Below, piece after piece: positions 52,106-64,000 of a DNA stretch of 64,000 bases; within the stretch, counting starts at the first letter, position 1; every line of letters starts with the position of its first letter. Made by a program: the position numbers and the translations under genes. Origin of the DNA: Liolophura sinensis (lineage: Eukaryota; Mollusca; Polyplacophora; Chitonida; Chitonidae); NCBI RefSeq assembly GCF_032854445.1, contig NC_088295.1:16915385-16979384 (forward strand), given 5' to 3'. The notes under the pieces are model-generated. The model did not search any database. It saw nothing but the letters and a program-made list of their open reading frames with translations, and was not told where the DNA came from.

Positions 52106-53248
52106 GGGAGGTGGCGCACTAAGCTTTTACGAGCGCCCTTAATGCATTACTGTTCACACCATAGCCACTAATAAGACTCTCACAATACGTAAAAGAAGTT
52201 CTCTTCACTTAGATTTAGAAACAAAACCCTTTCACTAGAATTGTCAAGTAGCTGGCTTTACACAGCTTCTGCAGGCGTAATTCTTGGTGGATATCGCCCA
52301 GAGTGCGAAAACCAAAAAACGGTAGAGTTGCCGTGCACAGATGACAACTCCCTGATCACTGTGTGCACTCCGCGAAACCGCACAGGAAATACTCTAAGGA
52401 TACATCTGCTGCATATAAACATACATTTCACTTTAATCCAGAAATTTTACTACTACGACAAAAATACTTTTATAAGTAAATAATGAACAGGAAACAAACC
52501 CCAATGAGTACCCTGGAGAACAATACCGGGTTACAGGAGACATGGGGAATTGTGCAAGATTTAACCGTAAACTTTGATTTATGTCAACTGATTTGATAGC
52601 ACCCCTACTGGTATACCCGAAGGCGTTGATTTCATAATAAAAAAACTATTGCTGACAACAACCTGAACACACTCATTATTATGAGTAAAGTGTATTCTAA
52701 ACACACATCACAGGGAATTAATAGACTGTTTCAAAGCTATAACTAAATTATTCTGGATCGCAGGAAAGTAAAGGTCATCTACACCATTCATCCAGCCAAA
52801 CATGACATGCATGTATTTAAAACAAGGGATCAAAAACTGCTGAAACTTTTGACAACTTCACGTCTGAAGAGATAATGCACACCAATGTAATAACAGTAGA
52901 TGACGTGTTAAACGAGTGTTGCCAGAAAAATGACTGGGCATATTCAGAATGAGAAATAATAATTCTCGTACAATATGTATTCATTTTCCTGCAAAGATGT
53001 AAGAATGAAGCAAAATCAGAGCTATGTGGATATCTAATGCCGTATGCCTCTTAAAAAACTTACGACACAACATATATCTTCAAACTTCATTAAATGACAT
53101 TATCAGCTCTGATGGTGCACTTTATTTCAAAGTAACTATTTCATGTAATTTGGGTAGGTGTAGTTTCTTACCAACTAAAGTTATTTTATTTATTTCTAGC
53201 GTTTTCAGAAAGTGGCTGTGAAGGCTGAAAAGTGACAAAACAACTTAC

Positions 53249-53328
53249 CTTTTCGAAGTCATTATATAATCCTGACTGATCCCGTGGGTTATTGTCCTCT
53301 GATGTCCAGTCCGTCGGACTGTGGCGGG
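53249..53328 (-). other. candidate 5'UTR exon of gene A
   Basis: On the minus strand, CTTCGAAAAG is followed by a strong donor GTAAGTTG at 53248. The start, about 53328, is inferred from the TATA box about 26-33 bp upstream. It would splice to an acceptor just before the signal-peptide exon (for example CTTAG near 52130). No start codon in frame with the precursor is needed here. Confidence 0.4.
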
Positions 53329-53353
53329 ATCTCTATGTCGTGGTCAGGAGGGG

Positions 53354-53361
53354 CCTTTATA
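53354..53361 (-). promoter_or_regulatory. TATA box, candidate gene A promoter
   Basis: The minus strand reads CCCTATAAAGGCCCC, a consensus TATA box in a locally GC-rich context. It lies upstream of the strong donor at 53248 and of the gene A coding exons, in the correct orientation. Confidence 0.45.
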
Positions 53362-53369
53362 GGGCAACT

Positions 53370-55680
53370 CTTCCTCCCACACGTTCCTTCACGGGAAACT
53401 CGAACCGACTTGGACACCCTCCAAGACAACGCCGTGTCCCGGTCTGTCACTCACCGAACCGAGCAATCAGACGAACAATTAAAAGGTGACGACGGTCGAG
53501 GCATGTGATTGTAAAACAAGAAGTGAGTTTCTAACCTCTCAACTCTGTGGCACCTTCGACAAGCTCCAAGGCAGTCCACGCTCTGTTCAGACAAAGATTT
53601 AAGCCTCCAAGACCGCAGGTTGCCGAGGACTAGAGATCACATACACAGTATTGTAACCCGCTGCCCTTGGACACAGGTCACTGGCAACATCCCTAACTAT
53701 CTCAACGCCTGATCACTACAATTACTGAGACCAAAGAAATCAGGGATTGTGATTTTAAACCTGTGAAATACCTATCCCAGCCACTCCTGTGATTGCAAGG
53801 CCGCTCTGCTCTCGCTCCTTCAGCTATACTCAAAGATACACCTTCTCATTTGGGTGGGGCATCCCTTACCCTCCGGGTACTTGGTAAGCACAGGCTCGAG
53901 GCCGCAGGTTTTAACCACACGCCGGTTCTGCTAACCTCTCTAATCACGACACTCGGCCAGACTAATAGCTACCTAATGATCCAAAGTTACACGGAAGTAA
54001 AACCGACCACCAATACCATGGATGCACGAGTACCACTCTTATCTCCTGTACGAACAAGAATATTAGTTTCTGTCATGTAAAACGATAGCAACACGCAAAG
54101 TTTTAAATGTTACTGTATAAGATATTTTCTCTGTGTAATACTTTACTAGTATTACTAAGTTACTAACTTATGCGAACTCCTTGCAGTTTACAGAAGATGA
54201 ACAATTGTCACTGCGTTTTAGCGAATTGTTAGAAAATATATTTAATGATCAACTGTACACTGTCTGTATTTCTTCATGTTTGTTTAATACGCAGTTAGAT
54301 TAATTAGCTTACATGAACAGATATACAGCATTACAACCTAAACATATATCTTACAACCGCAATCTAAATTACTCTTAGATTGCGTGAACACATCGGGTTC
54401 TAGAGTATGCATCAAATTTCTAACAGAGCGTCAGGCATTGCTGTATACATTGGGAAGCATAGTTCACAATGCACAAAGGCACAAAGCCAATTCAGGAAGA
54501 AGATTTTGTCAATCTTCCTGGCAGATTAGAAATGTATATTCAACGACATTAAAAAAAGCATCTATCGACCTGGTTAGGTTTCGAGCGATCTTGGTATGCA
54601 TTACAAATAATACTTGTATATACCGGTACAAGTTTCTGAGCATGAAACTTTAAAAATTCAGAGACTTTAGCTGTTAAATGAGTTATCGACAAAAAAAGGA
54701 TAGGGTTAACATTGTAAGTACTGCATTGTATCACAAACAAAACTATTACCGCTACTGACATATCTTATTAGAAGCCATGTACGTCATATATCCAATTGCG
54801 GCCTATAAGTCGATATTAAACTGCGACATGATGTCATTGAATCTTTCAGATATCTGTCCCTAATGATTCAGACTTAAACGACGGGCAGTGATAAATGATA
54901 GGCCTCATACTGTGACCCAAAACTTATGAGTCCTTTTGCTACAGTATCAGATTTCCTTGGACTTCAACGACAAAAGAAAATATTAATACTGGTCTTGTCC
55001 GAAATGGAAACAATTGAAGTGGCTTGTATGCTATATTAGTTGTGTGAGCGCCAGCTGGCGACAGCATGAAGTTATGCGGATGGTCCTGTCTGTGAAGAGT
55101 TAGGTGGTTCCGGGCGGCAATGGTAACAGCCAATCACAGCCTCCAGGAAAACAGGCCAATCAAAAGCGGCAAACTCTTTGACGACAACCCAGGCTTATTT
55201 TAGAGAAAATGAGGCTACTATTAGGGGTTAAAAATAGCGAAGCAGAAAAAAGATGTAGGCTTTCATGTGATCGACAAATGCTGCAATTACGGCGAAAATA
55301 TAACTACCCATTTAACTAGAAATGGACCATGTCCTTAAAGCTCTTGTCAGAACTCACGTTAATTCTTAACAATGGTTTAATCCCATGTATGTTCGGTACA
55401 TAGGCTGAGGTACATTCTCTTACATCAATGTTAAACGGCACAGATGATATAACCATAGTCGTGAAAAAAAAATTCACTCTACCAGATACATTAATTTTTC
55501 ATAATTAGCTCATCAAAGCCAAGTGTCATCACTCTGCCCTCACTATTCCATGACTTCACCATCATGTGATCACTCATTCATTCATGTGATGAAAAATTCA
55601 CAGATGTCGGCAGTGAAATTACTCCTCAAAATCGTCAAGGGATGCCGATTTGTTGCACATTGTTCCAGCTCATCAACAAC
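53370..55680. other. gene-free stretch
   Basis: The plus-strand ORFs at 53284-53508 and 53793-54080 lack recognisable motifs or splice context. Upstream regulatory sequence of gene A would be at the left edge. Nothing else was recognised. Confidence 0.4.
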
Positions 55681-55834
55681 GTTGATTGATTTATTTGATT
55701 GAGGTTTTACGTCGTATACAAGAATACTTCACCTATGCGACAGCCAGCATTATGGTGGGAGGAAACCGGGCAGAGCCCGGAGGAAACCCCCGACCATCCA
55801 CAGGTTGCTGAAAGACCTTCCCATGTACGGCCGG
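55681..55834 (-). mobile_element. SINE family 1, 5'-truncated, with TSD
   Basis: GATTTATTTGATTGAGGTTT, GAATACTTCACCTATGCGAC, GCCAGCATTATGGTGGGAGG and CCGGGCAGAGCCCGGAGGAA are present, truncated at TACGGCCGG. The direct repeat ATCAACAAC lies at 55672-55680 and 55835-55843. Confidence 0.85.
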
Positions 55835-56039
55835 ATCAACAACACTAGTAAATCAACGACTATATAAGTTAAGGCTTCATGCAGTGTACAACGACGAAAA
55901 CACAACGTTTGAGAGTACATGGATGGTATTATAATAATTAAAAAAAAATAAATTCGAAAATAAAAACCTCACTTCGGTGAATATGTGACGTTTCTGGGTA
56001 AATATGTTTACGTCGTACTTTCACGATTTACAACCGAGA

Positions 56040-56850
56040 AAATTCCCCCAGTCCTGTGAGCATCACTGTTCCCAGAAAATTCCCCCAGTCCTGTGAGCAT
56101 CACTGTTCCTAGAAAATTCCCCAAGTCCTGTGAGCATCACTGTTTCCAGAAAATTCCCCCAGTCCTGTGAGCAGCATTGTCTTCATAGAATTCCCCCCGT
56201 CCTGTGAGAATCATTGTTCCCAGAAAATTCCCCCAGTCCTGTGAGCATCATTGTCCCCAGGGAATTCCCATCGTCTTGTGAGCATCATTGTTCCCAGATA
56301 ATTCTCACCTTTCCGTAAGCATCATTGTCCCCAGAGATTTCCCACACGTCCTGTGAGCATCACTGTCCCAAGAGAATCCCCCACACGTCTTGTGAGCATA
56401 ATTGTTCCCAGAAAATCCCCCCAAGTCCTGTGAGCATCTTTGTTCATAGAGAATTCCCCCCGTCCTGTGAGCAGCATTGTCCCCAGAAAATTCCCCCAGT
56501 CCTGTGAGCATCATTGTCCCCAGAAAATCCCCCCCAGTCCTGTGAGCAGCATTGTCCCTAGAGAATTCCCCCCGTCCTGTGAGCATAATTGTTCCCAGAA
56601 AATCCCCCCCAAGTCCTGTGAGCATCTTTGTTCATAGATAATTCCCCCTGTCCTGTGAGCAGCATTGTCCCCAGAAAATCCCCCTAGTCCTGTGAGCATC
56701 ATTGTCCCTAGAGAATTCCCCCCGTCCTGTGAGCAGCATTGTCCCCAGGGAATTCCCATCGTCTTGTGAGCATCATTGTTCCCAGATAATTCCCACCTTT
56801 CTGTGAGAATCATTGTTCCCAGAGAATTCCCCCCCTAGTCCTGTACTCCT
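56040..56850. repeat. ~37-bp minisatellite, ~21 copies
   Basis: Units contain TTCCCAGAAAATTCCCCCAG, TCCTGTGAGCATCATTG with variants (CATAGAGAATTCCCCCCG, GAGCAGCATTG). A higher-order pattern of unit variants recurs (compare 56405-56560 with 56585-56720). ORFs on both strands result from the repeat. Confidence 0.92.
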
Positions 56851-57214
56851 TCAAGATATCAAGTGGATTCACACAGCCTTATCACAAAGAGAACACCATA
56901 GCCTTTAGAAAAGGGCAGGGCACCAGAAAACTCAAGGCATTAAGAACAGGTGTACATACAGTATATACATTTGATAAGATTTCAAAAGCCTTATTACCAA
57001 GAAATGTATTGCCAACGGATTTTGCCCAAGGCTTGACACGATAGTTTTGTGAAGAAAAATTGATTGTAGTATGACAGCATTCAATATCATCTGCCAGGAA
57101 TTTTGACAGGCATATGGTACCATGGCGACCACCGTTGGTCACCTGGACAGATGCTTGTGCATGTGTTTGTGACCCCTGTACCTGCTTTCTGGGTCAAATG
57201 CAGCTATTGACGCC

Positions 57215-58018
57215 TTGTTTTAGTTCCCATATCCGAGATTTCGACACGTTTTTAGTGGTGTGTCACAGATTATAAAACTTTCCTTTTAGCATGTTGTAAA
57301 CGTTTTCTGCCAATGATAGAAAAAAGAACAACAACAAAAAAACAGAGTTGTTTCCATTGGATTAGCCGTTTATGTATCCGGATTTAACCAGTCAAATGCA
57401 GGGATCACCACGTGTGTTATGCTCTTGCAGGGTGTAGAAAGAAAACAACTCAATACAAGATTGTGGTGAGGGGAATAAGAGTCCCTAAATCCCAAAGTCA
57501 TAGTAACTTATCGAATGCTCAACAAGCGTTTTGTCGTACAGTCAACAGTAGTTATAGGTAGCTGGTATCTTCTGGTCCGCATTGATTGACAGTACTAGAT
57601 TATTTTTCCCTTAAGTGGCCGTCCAGATTTGTGAAGAGAAAACCAGACTTTCTCCTGGTGCCGGTTTTACTTCTCATTTGCTATTTTGATTTGCAGGCTA
57701 AGCCACCAGACGTGTTGTTTTAGTTCCCATATCCGAAATGTCCACACGGTTTTGGTGGTGTGTCACACAATTATAAATTTTTCTTTTAACATGTTGCAAA
57801 ACGTGATAAATCCAGCAATGATAGAAAAACAGAAAAAAAGCGTCATTTCCACTGATTTAGCTGTCTTGGTATCCGGATTTAACCAGTCTAATGCAGGGAT
57901 CGCCAGTGATACAAATTTGAAATTATTGATCATATAGCAGGACTTCACGTATGTTATGCTCTTGCAGGGTGTAGATAGAAAACAACTCAATACAAGATTG
58001 TGGTCAGGGGGGATAAGA
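57215..58018. repeat. diverged direct duplication (57215-57478 / 57715-58018)
   Basis: Both copies contain TTAGTTCCCATATCCGA, GGTGGTGTGTCACA, AATGATAGAAAAA, GTATCCGGATTTAACCAGTC, ATGCAGGGATC and TATGCTCTTGCAGGGTGTAG, AAAACAACTCAATACAAGAT. Identity is roughly 80-85% by eye, with indels. The unit could be a dispersed repeat of which two copies happen to be adjacent. Confidence 0.8.
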
Positions 58019-58114
58019 AAAAACTTGACTGAATGGCCCGGTGTCAGTATACTGTAACAGGGTGTCATATCTGTTGTCTCCAGCATCATATTTCATTGGC
58101 GGCAGAACCTTAGT

Positions 58115-58235
58115 GGCGTAAGGCTCGCCATGCAACAAAATATACGTACAAACACCTAATGACCCCTCGTCGTCATATGACTGAAAATTTGTTACTGTGC
58201 GACGTTAAACCCCAAGCGTACATACATACATACAT
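58115..58235 (+). mobile_element. SINE tail fragment (family 2-like)
   Basis: CGTCATATGACTGAAAATTT, GTTACTGTGCGACGTTAAAC, CCCAAGCGTACATACATACA matches the 3' tail of the 30767-31176 copy (CATATGGCTGAAAAATCG, AAGTACGACGTTAAAC). The 5' body is absent or unrecognisable. Confidence 0.5.
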
Positions 58236-61200
58236 CCAAAGACACCACAGTGTCTGCTGACCATGCTGCTTGTAAGAAAAGGGAATAAGACAAATGCAAA
58301 ACTAATCATTTATTTTTATAATAATACAATCCAAACGCAGTGGGGTAAGCCATTTAGCAAACATACATACATAAAAGTTGGATGTGATAAAAATTCATTA
58401 CGGAAAAAAAACTCCGTCAACATTTTGGAGACCAACATATATCAGACGATGAGAAATCCTGGGATTACAGACGAAACAGGCGTGGAATGACGAGGCTTAT
58501 TTCAGTACTGTCGACAATGACAGTCGTCTCATGGATATAAAGACATTATGCACAGCTGATAAAAGCCTTCTGGTTGTTTGGCCAGACACAAGAACAAGTA
58601 AGTATTTATTCGTGGTTTTCCAGGGTTGTGTGGAGAATGCACAATGTCAGCTTAATACACAAAAGCTTAATGTGATTGTATGGCAAGCTATGAATACATG
58701 TCATTTGAATGCCAACAGACCCAAGGTCATACATCTTCATTTAATCAAGTTCGATGTCTCACATCATCCTTTCTGGCAGCAAGATGATGATTACATGGAG
58801 AGGGCAAATAGTAAACTGCTTCAAAACTGATTTTGAAGTAACAGGAGTTTAAAGCTAAATATACAGACCTTATACTAAATAAACACGTGAAACAGTTTCC
58901 TACTACCTGCAGTGCAAACTAAGAATTGTAAGCCTTGTTTGACTGCTAAATAATACTCAGGTATTAATGAACGAGACCGGTATTAGAGCTAATTTATCCA
59001 GTGCTTTATAACAATCCTTTCCCCATACCAGTACCGATCGCTGATATCGCAATGATTTATTAGTGACACAGAACATAGCTGTAAAATCTACGCTTTGCAT
59101 GGCCTTCTTACTGGTAATAGAATAATAAGTTAACCATTGTGATTTTTATCTGTCTTTTTAAAACAGATACAAGAGGTCAGATGTTCTAAGTGCACAATTA
59201 AGCTAACCTTCATCCCAATTCAGTAAAAACTCAACCTTGTAAGGTTGGCATGTAACCTCAATACTTCACCACTACAATGCTTTAATGTCAATACACCACT
59301 ATTTTTTAGGCCATAGTAAAATTTTAAGAATAAAAATGCCTCTCTGATCCAAAAAAAAAAGAGAAACAAACTGGGTGACTTTTAGGAAACTTCATTTCAG
59401 GAAAAAAAAAACCATACCTGAAATGAGCTAGAGATAACATCCACATCAGATGTGAATTTATACCCAAAAACTCAATAAATATGAGATTCATTTGGATAGC
59501 TCCAGCGACCATGCTCACAGCAAATGAAAACCTTTGGTAAATACATCATGTATAACCTTACTAACTGATGTGTTCGCTGGAATTACTAATGACATGTTCA
59601 ATGAAACAATCCTGTATTTAATTCTCGCATTATGACTACAAACATTACAACTGTCATCTATTTTTACAGCACAGCTGAGTTTAACCGTTGATCATCTGTA
59701 TATTCCACTGTAGTGATCTCAACCTGCTATGTACACACTGTACCATGTACATGTCACAAACCATGCATTGTACGCAAGCTCTCAAAATGTCCCTATCTAA
59801 CACAATAGTCTGGCCAACGAACATCACCTGTAAGTTACATAATTGGTAGGAATTTAGGTGCAAGTTAATTATCTTAACCAGTTAGGCCTAAGAACATAAG
59901 GTCTGGCAAAATCAGTTACAAGCGTACATTGTAACAGTTACAAACTGCCTGCTGACGGTTTACTTACCAAATTCCTCAATCCTTTCACATGTGAAAGGGC
60001 AACTTTCGGTGTGACTTATGCAGCCTTTTAATCTTATTTTGAAGACAAAGCTACAATGGTCGGACTGTCTAATTTCAGGGCTTCACAATAATGCCATAAG
60101 AGAATGCTTTAATAAACACCTTGTCACCTATAAGAAAAGGTTGAAGAATTACAGTACATCTAACACATGACAAGACTGAAGTTGTGTCTGGGATAACAAA
60201 ATGTCCTGAAATGTTGACACATCTGTGTATCAGAAACTAACAAATCTGACCATTTGCAAATGGGCTATGAACCTCATTCGATACTACACAGACTGCACAA
60301 ATTACCAATAAAAATTTTAATTTTCATAAAAATTAAAAAAACAATAACCGGCAGTAACAAGCAATGATATCTACTCTTGAAGCATCACAGACGTATCACA
60401 CACACTGGTAGATTCATAAAAAACGACACATCTAAAGTATAAATGAAACGAATTTGAAAGAGATAAAATATATCATATGATATCACAAACATTAAAACCC
60501 ATTCATGTGAATTTACAGTAGCAAAACAAGTCCTGCATGATCACAAAGTAGTGGAGTACACTGGCAGCTTATCTGCTATAATTAGCCAACAGTGACTGAC
60601 ATTCTCAGAGATCCACAAAGCCCTTGAATATCTAGAGTAGCACAATGTAGAATTGCCTAAAACTACAAGAAAATAACAAGACAAATTACATGAGAGGATT
60701 CCAAGCCATGATGGTTGGAACAGCAAATTTACAGGCCCGCTTGCTAGTTTTCATCTAATTTGACTCAACAGTTTATCTTTAGATAAAAGGCAACTTTCAA
60801 TACAACCACAAGACATTTAACTCACAAGACTGAGGATAAACCACATGTTGTCATTTGGGTGGTAGACTATGGAAGGATATGTACATGTACAAATATAACA
60901 AACAGACTTCAGAGTAAAGAAAGAAATCTTAATGAATAAAAACAACAATGAATGTGCTGAAATCCAAATTTATGTGCTGGCATCAAGCCATATGTATATT
61001 TTCATTCAACATTAAAATAGTGCAAGATTCAATAAAAAAAAACTCTCATGAACATTTGCAGTAAAAATACGTGTAACTGTTAGAAATTTAACAGCAGAAA
61101 AAGTGAACTGTCAAAGAGATAAAAAAAAGGGTAGTACAAATTCACTTACACATACATGTTTTTATAATCTATCAAACCGTCTGCCAATAATTGAGCATGG

Positions 61201-61726
61201 TGTAAAGAGTTCATGTAGAAAGATCAGATGTGCTTATCATCAGCAGAAGGATACCGCAAGTAACAGATAGTTTATTTCAGGTCTTGTCTGGATGCAGGAG
61301 GTCACAAAACATTCCAACAGCACTATCCAGACCTTACAGCAAGCACTGCCTATATGACCTTTATAGCACATGGGTGTTAAGTTTGACACCTTTGTGCTCT
61401 TCACACCATAACACAAGATAAACCAACCAATATATCAGGGCCAAAGTACTTCAAAGCAGTCTTGCCAGTTTGTCTTATCCTGGGATTTGTAAAAGAAGAC
61501 ATAGCTGTACATATATATTGTTTACAATATATACATATTATTAATAAATTGGAATATTTTCTATCATAAGAACTACTACAGATGTTATACAAGTTTGCTT
61601 ATCTTGGTAAATATCCATTATGTTGCTTTTCATCATCATACAATATTATACATTGGCGTTATACTGCTATTACCTCCCCCTTACACAGAGAGAGCTCTAG
61701 GTATTCACCACTAGGGGGACATGGGT
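58236..61726. other. gene-free AT-rich stretch
   Basis: No exon was recognised. The right part probably includes the 3'UTR of the minus-strand gene ending at 61727. The ORF at 58531-58830 has no recognisable motif. Confidence 0.4.
59971..60150. mobile_element. MITE-like repeat, copy 2
   Basis: Begins ATTCCTCAATCCTTTC and ends GAAAAGGTTGAAGAAT, inverted repeats as in the 34130-34336 copy. The interior shares GAAGACAAAGCTACAATGGT, TTTCAGGGCTTCACAA and TAATAAACACCTTGT with it and is shorter by about 25 bp. Confidence 0.7.
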
Positions 61727-63131
61727 TTATGTGGTGGAGTCTTGTGTGCCTTCTTCATTTTCTTTGAATCTCGCCAATGGAGTGGCTGAAGACAAAAAAT
61801 CTGTGGGTGAAAGAACAGAAACATTTTGTCATTATCACCTTATTAAATCTCTGTTCATGACTTCATGACTTAAATTGATAAAAATTTATTTAAGCAAATG
61901 GTTTTTAAAGAGGTTTCAATTGTTTTACTCTCTGAAACAGGGCAATCCATGTCTTCAACAAAAAGTTCATACAATCACAACAGGCCTATCAATGACATAA
62001 GGAGCTACTATTAATGAGACAAAGGAGTGACTATCATAGCATTTGTGACATTTAGTTGCTAGGCAGATGTCAACACATATCTGACAACTCACTATACAAT
62101 GAATCACTGACCAATGCAATATGACCAGGCACCATTCACATGAACAGCTCACAAAACATGGGCACCTCTACATAATACTGGTACACTGATGGAAAGGTGC
62201 AGCCACTGTCAATCCAATCCAATACCAGTGCTAAATATTAATACAATGTTAAAGTGTGGCTAAGGGATAAACAACTACTCTATGCTGCACTGTTATGTTA
62301 AAGCAAGTTAAGCTGTAAGATTACACATGTACATCTAACTACACATTTGAGCAAAGAATTTTGTTTTTTTTCATGTGAATAAGTCTAGTAACTTTACTCA
62401 ACAGGGTTTCATTTCTATAGTGGGACTTTAACTTCTTTTTTCTCCCTAACTCATAAACATGTACATGTAGCAATTTACCTAAAATTACACTGACTACATC
62501 AAGAAACTACTCTTGCACTCTTTTTTTGTCTGCAGCAACTATATTGCCGTATTTTCTCCAGTTTCAGTACAATATAGTATTGGATGGCAAATATTCAGAT
62601 ACTCCTCAAATGGCTGTTTCACAAATTTAAATCAAAATAATGTCTGCAGACTTGTTGTTTTCATATTGTAACTAACTAACTAGATAGAGACTGATAAAAG
62701 GTAATGATAAATTTGTCACAATGGATAACTTGGACCAAAATCTTATGCCAAGTATTGATTTTTAACAGTATTAATTTGTGAAAATTATTAGTTTCAGTGT
62801 TGTAGACATGCACAGGTAAATTTATACTGTGAAAGAAAAGGGTGACCTAAAAGTATCTTTCCTATAAATTAATGCAGCCTAATTGTACCTACCGTATAAA
62901 ACTACTGGCCCTAGGGACAGGAGGGAGAACAGGGCTGGGAAGTTGGGATGCACACTGTGAGACAACTACTCCATTAAGATTGGTGACACAATAATGGCAA
63001 TTTTCATATCAACAATAACAATGACAAATTGGCAAACTTAACAGACCTTCACTCTGCAATGAGAATACACGAATTTTACCATTAAATGTTCTCAGTTAAT
63101 ATTACCCTGGAGAGATTTTATCAGCTCTGTA
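61727..63131 (-). CDS. 3' end of an unidentified membrane-protein gene (partial)
   Basis: Three small exons join in phase with good splice sites: 63131-63106 (26 nt), 62954-62893 (62 nt) and 61785-61727 (ending in TAA). The acceptors have strong pyrimidine tracts (TCGTTCCTTCCCAATACCCAG, split here as seen; GATTTTTTGTCTTCAG). The encoded C-terminus has YRADKISPG, then a hydrophobic stretch FPALFSLLSLGPVVLYA that looks like a membrane segment, and a polar tail ending ENEEGTQDSTT. The family is not recognised. A further exon may end at about 63198 (a GTGAGA donor is present), but its upstream boundary is unclear. The 5' part of the gene lies to the right, probably beyond the window. Confidence 0.5.
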
Positions 63132-63840
63132 CTGGGTATTGGGAAGGAACGATAGAAAGCAGATTATGACATTTCCTTTATAAATTCTTTAGTGTATTAT
63201 ATCACTATCTCACAGTGTGCAAGGACTTTGCACTACATGCATTGGACACTGCGCAAAACACAGCTGCAATACAGCACGGCACCATGTGCAAACACGGGCA
63301 CACAAGCGACACAAAACAGGACTCACTCACACTGCACAACGACAACAACGTCATGCAGGCCCTGGCCCAAGGACTGGGTCAGAGTTTTGTAACCTCACGT
63401 TTGTCAATTTGGTGGGTGTCACACGATGAAGTAGACTGAGAAAAGTGGCAAGGTAAAAGACAGAACACCTGAGAAAAAGAGATAATTTCGACGTAATCAG
63501 TGGATGCAAGGTGAGAAAATAAGACAGTATAAACCCAGACTCAAAAAAAAATCAAACCAGGCACAGTGTAATATACATGTACATGAAAATACATTTGTTT
63601 TATATCAATAGTAAAAATGTTTAAAAGTGTCAAAACATGCTTAATAATGGGTGAAGTATTACAGTGATAGTTAGATTCTCACCCACATGATAATCACAAA
63701 ATAAGAGATCATGTAGTCCCAATGTGTTTTTTTTCTCAATTTAACATTATCCGAGCATAACCATGTAATTTCCCCTCTCTAGTAAACACACAAATTCAAC
63801 TTCACTGAAAAAGTTCAATTAATCCATGCATGCAAATCCA
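63132..63840. other. possible further exon, otherwise no feature
   Basis: The minus strand from about 63370 to 63198 is open in the frame that would join the 63131 exon, ending in a GTGAGA donor. It is unusually Cys-rich and overlaps plus-strand ORFs in all three frames, so coding status is unresolved. Confidence 0.25.
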
Positions 63841-63955
63841 CCATTACCTATGTAATATGTAATTATCTATGTAATATGTGATTACCTATGTAATATGTGA
63901 TTACCTATGTAATATGTGATTAACCTATGTAATATGTGATTACCTACATAATGCC
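63841..63955. repeat. ~19-bp tandem repeat, ~6 copies
   Basis: Units read CCTATGTAATATGTGATTA with minor changes. Short and non-coding. Confidence 0.85.
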
Positions 63956-64000
63956 AAGTGATACTATTACTCTCCTCACATGCACCCAAGTTTGGGCTCC

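Noticed and set aside
56305-56813. ORFs on both strands with Pro/Cys- or Gly-rich repeats
   Set aside because: They are artefacts of the 37-bp minisatellite.
58531-58830. Plus-strand ORF of 99 codons
   Set aside because: No motif, no splice context and no similarity I recognise.

Overview
The window is animal nuclear DNA: AT-rich, with spliced genes, tRNA-derived SINEs, DNA transposons, a dead Ty3/gypsy element and many minisatellites. The SINE consensus (tRNA head, then a body ending in an ACGCCGTA...CACCAATCAAATAAAT-like tail) is of a type I associate with molluscs and other spiralians. I read the source as a lophotrochozoan, probably a mollusc; this is inference, and no species is claimed.

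Layout. 1-14 kb is repeat territory: two copies of a Ty3/gypsy protease-region fragment (1-709 and 6715-7425), the second continuing into a decayed reverse transcriptase/RNase H region to about 9.7 kb; a decayed hAT-like transposase on the minus strand (10.8-11.7 kb); an exact 178-bp tandem duplication (2.48-2.83 kb); SINEs. 15.5-18.3 kb holds two long minisatellites (48-bp and 66-bp units). 18.85-28.5 kb is a minus-strand gene reconstructed from eight in-phase exons, encoding an extended-PHD (PHF6/PHF11-type) zinc-finger protein of about 774 aa with an unfamiliar C-terminal half. Its second intron carries a 3.0-kb hAT element with visible terminal inverted repeats, itself interrupted by a SINE. 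28.6-35.2 kb is gene-poor. 35.2-38.4 kb is a minus-strand gene for the mitochondrial transcription elongation factor TEFM (four exons, about 326 aa).

The most interesting region is 39.3-53.4 kb. It holds two genes that face each other tail to tail and share a peptide signature: a dibasic KR, then GWEGV, then a six-cysteine framework CxCC-x7-CCxxC. Gene B (plus strand, three exons, 39324-43557) encodes a secreted precursor of about 234 aa with one KR-GWEGV Cys-rich peptide and a second copy of the Cys framework. Gene A (minus strand, 48048-52105, with a candidate TATA box and 5'UTR exon near 53.3 kb) encodes a signal peptide, a spacer, about fifteen short GWEG(I/L/V)x peptides, most separated by the amidation/cleavage signal GKR, and a terminal GWEGV Cys-rich peptide with the same framework. 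Gene A's reading frame is broken by four single-base shifts, two of them in homopolymer runs, so either the assembly has errors or the gene is decaying. I know of no named family with this combination and propose it as a possibly undescribed pair of secreted peptide precursors.

53.4-64 kb is mostly non-coding: a 37-bp minisatellite at 56.0-56.85 kb, a diverged local duplication at 57.2-58.0 kb, a MITE-like repeat at 60 kb, and the last three exons of a minus-strand gene for an apparent membrane protein (61.7-63.13 kb) whose 5' part probably lies beyond the window.
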